From Heterocephalus glaber (taxonomy: Eukaryota > Chordata > Mammalia > Rodentia > Bathyergidae), in the NCBI RefSeq assembly GCF_000247695.1, contig NW_004624800.1, positions 11,059,240-11,123,239 of the forward strand: a DNA stretch of 64,000 nucleotides, read 5' to 3'. The stretch's first letter is position 1; each line of letters opens with the position of its first letter. Below the pieces are notes generated by a model. That model did not search any database, was not told where the DNA came from, and saw only the letters and a list, made by a program, of their open reading frames with translations. Below, piece by piece: positions 24,620-34,744 of the stretch. Position numbers and translations under genes: made by a program.

Positions 24620-25135
24620 TGTACAAAAATGCAAACTATTTTATTATTAACACAATGTTTACTTCATACATATTGAAAGAGAGAAAGCCTCTAATTATTC
24701 CCGGTCAATATACAGAGATTTAACCCATTCTTGGAAATAGTTGTGTATTATTTTACATAAAGGTTTATCATTATCAGACTGCTCCCTTGTTTAAAAAAAA
24801 GTCTAGATTTATTCTTTTTAAACAGATTGCTCCGCTGTACTCACAAAGTGGACGTCAGGGTCTCTGTCAGGGCTTTGATGCCAAATCTTGGGTAGAAACT
24901 AACAAAGCTTGGGCTCTGGGGTCAGGGCGCCGGCCAAGCTCCGCCTCCTTGGCCTCGACCAATCAGCTGCCGGGTTCCGCCCCTCCTCTCCAGTCGGAAC
25001 TGCAGCAGGCTCCCAGCCCTTCGCCACCCATCTCCAAATCCCCAGGCCTCCTGGTTCGTCTCCCCGTCGTATCCCAGTGGAGGACACCCTTCCCCCTCCA
25101 GAGTAGCAGGGTGTGGAATTGCTGGACGTGGTGAG
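24620..25135 (+). promoter_or_regulatory. CpG-rich promoter/first-exon unit B
   Basis: GC-rich island (about 24880-25135) with a CCAAT box (CCAATCAGCT, 24959-24968), a GC box eight bases on (tccgcccct, about 24975) and a gacgtcag CRE-like site at about 24852. A donor gacgtg|gtgagt at 25130/25131 would end a first exon of roughly 150 nt. The CCAAT-to-GC-box block matches unit A at 22 of 25 positions, and the AT-rich 5' flanks also align in patches. Likely function: a TATA-less promoter with a non-coding first exon splicing to the TCAF1 ATG exon at 34111. Confidence 0.62.
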
Positions 25136-25407
25136 TCTTGCCCAAAGATGTTTCCTGAACTGCAGGCCAAGGAGCACCTACCGAATTAGGGCTGCTCCGT
25201 GGAGTGCACTGCAGCCCCCAGCCGGGTCCCGGAGCTAGGCTGAGGTTCTAGGCCTGAGACGCTTGTGCCCAGGGGACAGGTCCTTCCAAGAAGGTTCCCT
25301 GCGGTCTCCTCATCTCTGGAGTCCCCGCTTTTTCTGGCATTTTTATTTATTGCATGCTGAATTCCTTCTCCTGGAATCTAACCGTTGCGTCTAATAAGTC
25401 TCTACCT

Positions 25408-25502
25408 TGTTTTTGTTTTTGTCTTTTTGGTACCAAGGATCGAACTCAGGTCCTTGTGCTTGTGCAGCAGGCGGCGAAACCACTGAGCTAAATCGCTAGC
25501 CA
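25408..25502 (-). mobile_element. ID-type SINE
   Basis: Antisense: T-rich tail, ggtaccaaggatcgaactca, ggtccttgtgcttgtgcagc, ccactgagctaaatcgctag. It lies about 280 bp downstream of the putative unit B donor, so inside the presumed first intron. Confidence 0.88.
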
Positions 25503-26204
25503 GATCTTTACCTTTTAAAAGCATTTTTCATGATGCAGTGTTATGTACAAAAATTAATATAATTTATCAGATGCCGACATTTTATCACCCTTGCTTTGGC
25601 TAGCTGGTTCTCTCTGTGTGTCTCTGTGTCTGTCTCTCCCTTTTAAAACTAAAATTAAAGCCCATTTTTGCACCAAATCTCATGCCTGTGCTCCTGCATC
25701 TTCCAAGGTAAGTTAGTTTGTATTCTTCCTGTGTATATATTTGCCCTGTGGTATTTATTTTTATGCAAGCAGTACATGCGTTTTCATTACCACTTTAAGG
25801 TTATTTTCATGAATGTCATTTCGATGGTACTGAGTCCTGACATTTCAGATCCAGAAAGAACTTACTGAGCCTGCCTGCCTCTGTCATTTAGCTGAGAAAG
25901 CTGAAGGCCAGAGAAGGTAAAGAAGGTGAAGGACAGGCTCACCATCTCTCAGGGGGTCTTCACCCAGCAGGACTCTGAACCCAGGTTCTGTTGGTTTCTG
26001 TCCTCGACAGTGGCTCCACGTAAACCATGCCAGAGCCCACCTTATCACTGGGCTCCTAATGTTCACATGGGAGAGGGGGTGTTCAAGGGAGATGAGAAAG
26101 GAAGTATGGCTTGTACTTGGACCAAAAACCCAGTTAGTACTGAAAGTTATGCATCTTCCTAGACTTGAAATATTGAATCATAGGATGACTTAAATATTTG
26201 TCTT
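25503..26204. other. Presumed TCAF1 intron; no recognisable feature
   Basis: Unique-looking. A gaag|gtaagt-like site (ccaaggtaagtta, about 25703) could act as a donor, but nothing else supports an exon. Confidence 0.35.
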
Positions 26205-26430
26205 ACTTAACAGACACTCAGACAGTTATATTGTGTGCCAGGCATTGATTTAAGAACAAGTCTTAATCCACCTACTTTGAATCTTAAATAAATTCGTAAT
26301 GCAGGTGTAAGTTTTATCATCCTTCATTTAGAGGAGAATTAAGTAACGCCCAAAGTCACCCAGCTTGGACTTGGAGTCAAGCCATCTGGTGGGAGTCTGA
26401 GTCCCTGGCCATTACACTACCCTGCTAGAA
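26205..26430 (-). mobile_element. MIR SINE
   Basis: Antisense MIR: 'gtgtgccaggcattgattta', 'gagaattaagtaacgcccaa', 'ccctggccattacactaccc'. Confidence 0.75.
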
Positions 26431-26984
26431 GGGAACATCTGTCACCATGGTGAAGTCGCCCCACGAAGAAGGGACGTGCAGTTGACAGAGAAAGGTGCAA
26501 CTGTCAACTGATTACTAGAAAGGGCCTAAAGGGGATTTCAACTGTACACTAAACAAGACATTCCCGTTACCCATCGCTTGTGTGAAATCTATGATTTTCA
26601 ACTTTAAAAAGGCACACGTGATTAAGACAATGCAGTCAATGCAGAGACATAAAAAGTTGTCTCTCCCCTGTTCCTCAGATTAAATATAAGCAGGTAGAAA
26701 GGTTTTCTTCCCTTCTTCCCACATAACACGAATTTGGGTCCCTGTATATAAATGAAAGCCTATTCAACAATTTCTACCATCTGTTTTTCCGTGGGCCATG
26801 TATCAAGGAACATTCCCCCGGTATGTGAGATTTAAGCTCTTCCTAGAAGTGCACTCCTGAAGAGTGCACCGACGGTTTCTATGGTAATTTGTTCAGCCTT
26901 TTCCTTACTAATAGGCATGACCCAGAGACGTTTATGCCTTTAATAAAACGGCCTTATAGATTGTTAAGGATGGCACCGCCAGCC
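26431..26984. other. No recognisable feature
   Basis: Upstream flank of the third CpG island. Note the short repeat caactgtcaactg near 26498. Confidence 0.35.
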
Positions 26985-27995
26985 TCCCTAATCCTCCGCA
27001 ATGCCGAGCCTCGGGGCTGGCGACACAAAGAAGCACTGTCCCCTGCCAAGCGCCGCCCCTCGGGCTCCCACTCCAGCCCAAGAGGAAGTGGGGAGGAGGA
27101 GACTCCTCAGGAACCCTCCTTCCTCGCGCTCGGGTCTGCTCCCAGCTCGGGCACAGCTCTCGGCTCGCCATCCGGGCCACAACTCTGTAGGGAGGCCCCG
27201 GCCCCGCCGGCCAGTGCGCCCCGGAGCCCCCGGCCGCCCGGGTGGATAGCGCAGGGTAACCCGGTGAGTGGACCCCTCCGAAGACCTGCGGCCTGGGAAG
27301 GGACCGGCTACGAGGAGCTGGGAGCAGGGGTTACTGGTGGTGGGACTGGGTCCCGGGGGCGCACGGGGAGGGGGGCACTGCGGGCCTGGGTGGGGTCCAC
27401 CCTGGGGCAGCCCGGGGGAGCTTTGTGTCAGTGCAGCTGCCGGTCATTTTTCTCTGCTCCCCGGCTCTGCACCCCCTCCCCCTTGCCGCACGGCTCCTGC
27501 GCCCCGCGTTCTGACAGCGATATTGGTGTGGGCTGCGCTTTGTGTGGTCGCGTTCCACTCAGGCGTGACTTCCAGAAACAGCTTTCTGGGATGAGAAGAC
27601 CACGGCCGGGGAAGGAGGCCGGGTTGGCTCGGGGGCTCCCAGGTATCTGGTGACAGAGCATCTCTTCTGCCTCGCTGCCCTTGGAACTTTGCAATCAGGG
27701 TCTCTGGGACCGAGATTCTCTTGCTCTCTTGCACTGTTCCCTGGAGACCGGGTGGGGCTGGAGGAGAGGGCAGCGCTCTGCGTGCGCCCACCTCACCCCG
27801 ACCTCGGGCCCTGCGGCCTGGAGAATTTTCTGCCAATCGCGCTGAGCTTTCCTGCTGCGCTCCCCTCCTCCCAGGCTGCCGCCCCGCCCCAGCTCCTCCG
27901 TCTAGGCGTCAGCGGCTCTGGGCCTGGGAGGGAGGAGGGGAGAGTGGAAAGGGGCCGGCTCCGAGTTTATAGAGGGCAGCCCCGGGGAGTTTAGG
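26985..27995 (+). promoter_or_regulatory. Large CpG island, third candidate promoter
   Basis: The longest CpG-rich stretch in the window. A consensus donor (acccg|gtgagt) lies at 27263/27264, and ETS-like gaggaagtg sites lie upstream (about 27083). At its 3' edge there is a separate promoter-like set: CCAAT at about 27833, a GC box (gccccgcccc, about 27880), and a TATA-like gtttataga at about 27965, which would place a start near 27995. It is not obviously related to units A and B. It may be a third TCAF1 first exon or the start of a non-coding RNA. Long open frames here (up to 254 codons) occur in overlapping frames on both strands and are GC artefacts. Confidence 0.5.
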
Positions 27996-28269
27996 AGAAC
28001 ATCGCTCACCCATTATCCATTTCATAGAGACCCTCTGAGGCAGTAGGGCCAACACCTAGGAGGAAGCTGGACTTTAATAAAAAACAAACAGCAAACATGA
28101 AAATCACCCTGGTCTTCTCATCCCGGGCAAGGGTTCCTCAACTCTGTTGTGCTCCTGGAAGTCGCCCAAAAGGAGATGGGTGCAAATAGGACTGAGAGAA
28201 CAACAGAGAGCCCCATGGGGGCTCAGGAATTAAGAAAGAAGGGTGGTGAAGCCGAAAGCTTTGCTTCCT
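27996..28269. other. Flank of third CpG island; no recognisable feature
   Basis: GC content drops quickly after 27995. Nothing recognised. Confidence 0.35.
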
Positions 28270-28620
28270 CAATTCTATAGTAATGGTGGTCATGATCACT
28301 GTTATTATCAGTCCATTCCCCATGGGGAGTTGATACATTTGCATCACACAGCTTAATCATTTTTATCCTCTTCTCCCCTCCCACCATCTCTTGGTTCTCT
28401 TCCCATTTGCAAAACATTTATCTCACTACTTCCTAGTATCTGTCCTTATTTTGCTCTGTATTTATATTTTTGGGTGTCTCACATATATATGAGAAACCAT
28501 GCAATATTTAAGCTTGTATGTCTGATTTATTTCACTTAACATTATGGTTTCAGGTGCATCCATTTTCCTACACACAACTCAAGTTCATCCTTCTTTATGG
28601 CAGAGAAGGTTTTGTTTTTA
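28270..28620 (-). mobile_element. LINE-1 3'-end fragment
   Basis: Antisense: 'tatttcacttaacattatgg', 'ttcaggtgcatccattttcc', 'tccttctttatggcagagaa', the classic reverse complement of the L1 3' region. Confidence 0.7.
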
Positions 28621-29811
28621 AGCTGAGTGGTAAATATACACAATTTTAAGTTTTTAAATTGTTTTGCTGTTACTTTACTGTTTATATCCTTCCATGGACA
28701 TTACATATTCTTGTAGATGTGTGAATTAAACATTTTCAAATTAAAATTAGCTGGAATGTCTAGGGTTGAACCAGCTCCTTTGTGGATTAGTAGAAGTTGA
28801 TGGACATTCAAAAGGAAGAAAGAAACAAAAGCGTTCATGGAAAAAATTCTCACGAAGAAGAGAAGATATGAATTATTGGATGTCTGTGCTCTCAATCAAT
28901 TTTCAAGGTCAGGCTGGCTATTTGCTGAAGAAGTGACCATAGGTGTGTCCTTACCTTCATACCTCTCCTCCAGGCATCTATCCTGTGATTACCCACTCAT
29001 TCTCTTGAGGAATCAAAGAGTAAAATGTATTCTCTGACCTGGCACTTCAACTCTTACGTTTCAAGGTCTGAAACTGAGCTATAATCTTGGATGTGAGTGG
29101 CATAGAATCCAAAAGTTTCCACCATTCCTATGTACATGTCTTCCAGGGAAAATCCCCTCTAGGCCCATGGAACTGCTTTGTGTTAGGAGTATAAACTCTG
29201 CTCTCCCTAGTTACAGGTCCTGCTTGGGGTGCTTTTTGCTTCCGTGGTGACTGTGTACAAAATTAAAAGGCCCAGGGAAGAAAGAAGAAGCCATAGGGGA
29301 GGTTAAGAGGAGAAATAAAAAAATATTTCCCCAGGTGATGTCCATCTGAGTTCACCAAGCTAGGAAACAGGGATTCAGGCATCAAAAGGAAGCATTTGAT
29401 TCAAAAGACAAGTCTTGTCACTCATAGCTGGTTAAAGTGGGAACAGAACCAGATACAGAGTTCAAGGAACCTCACAGAGGAGGAAATGAAAAACACAGAT
29501 GTGCAAATGAAAGATGATGACATGGTTTTAAAGCCAGTGAGATAGGACCTGTCGATTGATCTATTGTTTAATGTGTTTAATTTTTTAATTGAACTTGTGT
29601 TAACCTGGGTTCTGTTTTAAATTATAATAATGTACAGCAATTCAGAAGGATATAGACTTGTTTTTTAAAAAATACTATTCAGCTCTTCCTTTCTCAATAT
29701 AATCAAAGCTAGGATATTGAAATGTGGCCTCCATAGATTGTGTATACATAAAAACTAGCGTTTAAGAAATATTTATATATTCCTGATGCTAAAGAAGGTG
29801 GACACAGCACT
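28621..29811. other. Presumed intron; no recognisable feature
   Basis: AT-rich, chance ORFs only. Confidence 0.35.
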
Positions 29812-30015
29812 AGATTTATTGGAGTAGGTCCTAGATTCACCATCTACCACCCATGGGACTTTGAGCAAGTGACAAACTATCAAGCTATTTGGGATTTTGG
29901 TTGTTTTGTTTTACCTGTCTATAAAATGGGGATAATGATAATACATACGTCATAGGTTTATATAGATTTATTATCAGGATTAAATAAATGGCATGAATCA
30001 GTTATTACAATGCCA
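29812..30015 (+). mobile_element. MIR SINE
   Basis: Sense MIR: 'gggactttgagcaagtgaca', 'gtctataaaatggggataat', 'aggattaaataaatggcatg'. Confidence 0.8.
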
Positions 30016-30507
30016 AAACCTAAAAAACAGTATTATTATTACTGTCACTACTGCAATTACTACTATCATTACCATTATCTTTATCTATAAAAATCCGCTC
30101 ATGTCCTATATATCATAATGAGTTGAAATTTTTACTTAATATATATCTAGAACTTTCTAGGTAGATGAAAAATAGATTTAATTTATCTTTGAACTAGCTA
30201 GTGAGGGCAGAAATGTGAGTTCTATGTTCTGGTCAAGTAGCACATTAGCACTGGGGAAAGTATGGACCCAGAGAGAAGGGTCCTATGGGCAGTCCTTGAG
30301 GGGGGAAACTGTGGGTGGGAGTGGGGGCAGGTCAGGTACAGTGGAGTGTCAGGGGACGCGTGAAAGGTGGGTAAGTGTGGGACTGAGTTGGAGATCCAGC
30401 ATCCACCAGACTGGAAATTGATACGAGGAAATATTCTTTGTGTTTGATCTATGTCCATTTCTAGGTTTTCTTTTTTTTTAAATCTCCATTTGCAGTTTTG
30501 TGTGAGA

Positions 30508-30560
30508 ATCTATATATATATATCTATATATATATATATATATATAGATAGATATATATA
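30508..30560. repeat. (TA)n with TCTA/TAGA interruptions
   Basis: Imperfect palindrome: atct plus (at)n on the left mirrored by (ta)n plus agat on the right, ending at the MaLR LTR. Confidence 0.9.
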
Positions 30561-30564
30561 TCTT

Positions 30565-30945
30565 TATTTAGTTACCTTTCTTATTGCTGAGACAAAATAC
30601 CTGACAGCCTCAAGTTAAGGAGGAAAGGTTATTTTGGTTCCTAGCTTGTAGAGGTTTCAGTACAGTGTGCTGGACCCAAGGCAGGATGGCATAGCAGAAG
30701 GGCATCACAGAGGAGAATCAGTTCATGATGTGGCAGGCCAGGCAGAAGTAAGCAAATAAGTAAAGTACCAAAGCAGCAGTTCCAAGCAACAAGCCTGCCT
30801 TTATATGCCATCCAGGCTACACAAACCCAGGATGGCTCTTCCCATTATCAACACCCAGAATGATGCTAAATCAATTAATGGACTAATTCACACACATCCA
30901 GGTTGTTTTGAAAGAGTGAAGACATTCTAGATCCTTCATCAGATT
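30565..30945 (-). mobile_element. MaLR-type LTR
   Basis: Antisense: 'tttcttattgctgagacaaa', 'ggttattttggttcctagct', 'ggcaggatggcatagcagaa', 'cctgcctttatatgccatcc', 'aattaatggactaattcaca'. Confidence 0.72.
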
Positions 30946-32214
30946 GTGATAGTACTCTCCCCATAGCCTTTCCACCATTGAACATTAGCTACCTTCTTTA
31001 TTTACTTTCTTTACTTTCTTCACATTCTTCTTTCCTCCACTTCCTTCTCTTTCTCCTAGTTCTTTTTTGACAATCCTGTGGGCAACATACATTATGTTTC
31101 CTATTGACTGATGAGGTTGAGCATTTTTGTTTTCTTAGAGTTAGCCATTTAACGTTGCTCTTCTTTGCATATCTTCACTTAGAAGAGTAGGATTTCCACG
31201 GAGAGAAAGATGTGGGTGAGAAGGGAAGGAAAGTGAATGAGGCTGATCTGAAATGGAATCAGTGTCTGTCTAGGGACACCAGGTAGGCTTGGAGTTGCAG
31301 GGAGAGAGGGAACAAGAGATAAGTGAAGGAGCTACCACCCTGGAGTCATCACAGACCAGGAGGAAGGAGCTAGGTCTTCCCCTGTGGATATAGAGGAAGA
31401 TCTGGGGATTTTTCTTCAGAACAATAATATAGTTAGAAAAGTTTTAAGACCTTGATGACTTAGAAATTGGATTGATCTAATCCATACATGAATTACTGAA
31501 GAAGTAAAGTAAGTTAATGGCAGTGTGATTAGAAGTCGTGAACAAGGACATTGACAGTACTTGTGGCCAACTGATCATGGGAATAATAGGACAAAAGAAC
31601 TTACTGCGACTCTGTGGTTTACTGTCCTAGTTATTTGTGGACAACAGGAGGGGCCAAGAAAAAAACAATCTTCTTATTAATGTGTTTGCTGGTTGTATAT
31701 TCTCAATAGTTCTCTGAGGTAGATAGGTAGATAATCCTTGTGTTTAACTGCTAAAAGCATCAAGCTTATGCAATTTACCTCAGAGGGGCTCTTTTGGAGG
31801 AAAATAATGAGTTTAAAACTTCTTTAGTTTCAGAAACCAGCTATGAATGATTTCTGTCCTCTTTCAGTTGGGGTTTTAACCTTATTCGCTACTTCAGGAC
31901 AGGACTTTTTTATAGATAGCTGTGGAAAGCACAGTGCTGTCCAAGACTTTTTCAAGGACTCAGAAATAATGGAGAAATAACTATAATAATCTTTAGCACC
32001 AGTATGATCATTAATCTTAATATTGGCTGCAAAAAGGACAAATATAAAATCTGAATCAATAAATATTCAATCCAGTGTTTATAAAACCCAACATTATGTT
32101 AGACTTCTTTTTCACTTTGTAAGAATTTCCTATTATTCACATACTTAAATGATTTATTTTTAACCAAATAAATATCAGCATATACATATATGTTTATGTA
32201 GAAATAACTGAATG
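30946..32214. other. Presumed intron; no recognisable feature
   Basis: No long ORF, no repeat that I can name. Confidence 0.35.
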
Positions 32215-32400
32215 CTGATGAAAGGGCACGTAGCCTGTGTTATTCCCTCTAATCCTCAGAACCATATGTGATTGATACTGCTATTTCTATTTGATGAATA
32301 ATGAAATTAAGTTTAAGATGTGTTATCCAAGTCTTGTAGTTAGTTTGACTTGGGATTCAGACCTAGACAGCTTTTAAGCCCAGCACCTGAACCTGTAATT
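32215..32400 (-). mobile_element. MIR SINE
   Basis: Antisense MIR: 'ctctaatcctcagaaccata', 'atttgatgaataatgaaatt', 'acttgggattcagacctaga'. Confidence 0.65.
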
Positions 32401-32426
32401 ATTTTGCATGTGAGAGTGAGTCTTAT

Positions 32427-32800
32427 GGTTTGGATGTGTCCCTCAGTGTTCATGTGTTGGAATCTTAATCCCTAGTGCAAACATGCCCAGAGAGGAGACC
32501 TTTAAGAGGTGGTGGTTGGGCTGGGGATTTAGCTCAGTGGTTCCGGTGCCTGCTCTGCAAACGCAAGGACCCGAGTTCAATCCCCGGTACCAAAAAAAAA
32601 ACAAAAAACAATAAGAGGTGGTGGTGAATTCAGAGTCCTCATGAATGGATTAATACCATTATCCAGGTAGTAGGTTAGTTCTTACCAGAATGGGTTCCTG
32701 ATAAAAAGAACCATTCAGTCCCCTTCCTGGATCTCTCTCACATGTACCCTGTTGCCCTTCTGCCTTCTGCCATGGGTTGATGTAACACAAAGGCTCCAAG
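32427..32800 (+). mobile_element. MaLR-type LTR with a young SINE inside
   Basis: Sense MaLR LTR: 'atggtttggatgtgtccctc', 'tcatgtgttggaatcttaat', 'cctcatgaatggattaatac', 'tgccttctgccatggg'. Split by the ID SINE at 32517. Confidence 0.72.
32517..32611 (+). mobile_element. ID-type SINE
   Basis: tgggctggggatttagctca to ccccggtacc plus A-rich tail. Perfect 14-bp target duplication taagaggtggtggt at 32503-32516 and 32612-32625. Confidence 0.93.
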
Positions 32801-33399
32801 GAAAAATAGAGAAGAGGTTAAGGCCAAAGATAAAAACTTAGAAAATGTCTACATATGCCAAAGAGAAATAAAAGAAGGTCAGAGAGTAATGGGTTCCAGA
32901 GTATGAAGATAAAGAGCTTGCTCAGGATGGGAAGAGCAGCCATGCCCAGAGCTGCTGCATGCTCAGGACAAGAAGCCATGGATGTCTTGATTATGAAAAT
33001 ACCTGTTTTTGGAGGTCTGTTTCAGTCAAGTTCGTATAGGTCAGACTGTGGAGCATCCTTAAGGGGAGCTCATGGTGAAGCAGAGGACACTTGTGAGTTC
33101 ACATTCATTCACCAAGTGTCACATCTTCCTTGGCTGTGTTCCAGTGCAAGCAAGAATCTGCCATCTTTTCATGACTTGTTGCCATCTGCACTTGGTTGTC
33201 CAGGACTTGGATTCCAGGCACAGAGGACTTATGTGGCCTCTTACTCAGGCTGTGACTTGGACCAAAGAAACTTTTCTAAGAACCCAGACTTTTTGGATTG
33301 AAATTCCAAATTCTCCAAGCAGGGATTAAGAAAATCAGTGTGGAGGCCAAAAAGAATGGGCACTAAAAGAACAAAATGTTGCACCATTATATCAGTGCT
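32801..33399. other. No recognisable gene
   Basis: Contains a 148-codon frame (32855-33301) without homology I can name, following directly on a MaLR LTR. I treat it as chance or retroelement-derived. Confidence 0.35.
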
Positions 33400-33835
33400 T
33401 TGAGGTTGCCATATCTAATGAACACAAATAGAGTGGTTTAAAGTAACAGGAATTTATTCGCTCACAGTTCTGGAGGCTTAGAAGTTCATTATCCAGGCAT
33501 CAGGAATGTTGGCTCCTTCTGGAGGTTCAGAAGTGGAATCTGTCCATGCCTTTCTAATTTGAGCTTCTGTTTTTTGCCTACATCCTTGCTGTTCCTTGGC
33601 TTGTAGACACATAACTTCAATCTCTGCTTCCATCTTCTGATAACACCTGCCTCGATGTATCTGTATCTCTTTGCACCCAGATATCCTTTTCTTATCATAA
33701 CATCAGCCGTTGGTCCAGGCCCATCCAAATCCAGTATGACCTTATCTTAACCTGAACACATCTGAAAGACACTATTTCCAAGTAAAGTTACAGATACTAA
33801 GTTAGGACTTCAAAATATCCCTTCAGTGGGCACAG
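33400..33835 (-). mobile_element. MLT1-type MaLR LTR
   Basis: Antisense: 'ggtttaaagtaacaggaatt', 'cgctcacagttctggaggct', 'ccttcttctgg'-like text, 'ttatcttaacctgaacacat', 'ctatttccaagtaaagttac'. It ends about 275 bp before the TCAF1 ATG exon. Confidence 0.75.
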
Positions 33836-34124
33836 TTCTGCCTTCATTTCCCTCTTCTGTTTTTGTCCATCTATGATAGAAAAGTGTCATACTCTCTGAG
33901 TTTGACCCTACGAGTTCAAGTGGACAGGGCATAATGGGTCTCCTTGATTGTAGACCTGGACACTGACAGCTTTAGTCATTTCACGTGTCAGTGTCATCTG
34001 CACTGTGAATTGCCCCATCTGGTAAGAAAGGGGGAAACTCTGCTTGTTTTTATTTGTCTGTTTGTTTGTGTACTCCTTGCCAAGCTAAATCTTTGCTTTC
34101 TTCTCTATAGAAACCACTGGAGCC

Positions 34125-34744
34125 ATGGCGACTCCCTCTGCTGCCTTCGAGGCTCTTATGAATGGAGTGACAAGCTGGGATCTCCCTGAAGATGCCATCC
34201 CATGTGAATTGCTTCTTATCGGGGAGGCCTCATTTCCTGTGATGGTGAATGACATGGGCCAGGTCCTCATTGCTGCCTCCTCCTATGGTAGAGGCCGCCT
34301 GGTGGTCTTATCCCATGAAGACTACTTGGTGGAAACTCAGCTGTCTCCCTTTCTTGTCAATGCTGTGGGGTGGCTTTGTTCTTCCCCTGGGGCTCCCATT
34401 GGTGTACACCCATCCCTGGCACCTTTGGTCAAAGTCTTCGAGGGTGTTGGAATAGAGGCAAAGATTGAGCCAGAAGTGAACGACTCCTTGGGGGTTTACT
34501 GTATTGATGCCTACAATGAAAATATGACTGAAAAGCTGGTCCAGTTTATGAAGCGTGGAGGAGGTTTACTCATGGGAGGCCAGGCCTGGGATTGGGCCAA
34601 CCAAGGTGATGATGAAAGAGTTCTGTTCACATTCCCTGGGAACCTGGTGACCAGTGTGGCAGGTGTGTACTTCACTGACAACAAAGGAGACACCAGTTTC
34701 TATAAAGTCTCTAAGAAGATGCCCAAGATCCCAGTCTTAGTTAG
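34125..34744 (+). CDS. TCAF1: TCAF1 coding exon 1 (start codon exon)
   Basis: The exon begins at 34111 after a pyrimidine-rich acceptor ending in ctatag and carries 14 nt of 5'UTR before the ATG. It encodes residues 1-206 plus two bases of codon 207, and ends at the donor gttag|gtgagt (34744/34745). It contains essentially the whole first module: ELLLIG near residue 28, GRGR at 55-58, [11 protein letters not shown] at 145-155. The reading frame runs two bases past the donor into intron and would give a false C-terminal Arg; the spliced codon is Ser. Because the ATG exon starts with non-coding sequence, at least one upstream non-coding exon must exist. Confidence 0.97.

Noticed and set aside
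26889..27653. 254-codon open frame in the third CpG island
   Set aside because: Low-complexity Pro/Gly/Arg-rich product, overlapped by equally long frames on both strands; GC content explains it.
32517..32611. tRNA gene call on ID SINEs (box A and box B present)
   Set aside because: No cloverleaf; the copies have A-tails and target duplications, so they are SINE insertions.
32855..33301. 148-codon open frame after a MaLR LTR
   Set aside because: No recognisable homology, no splice or promoter context; likely chance.
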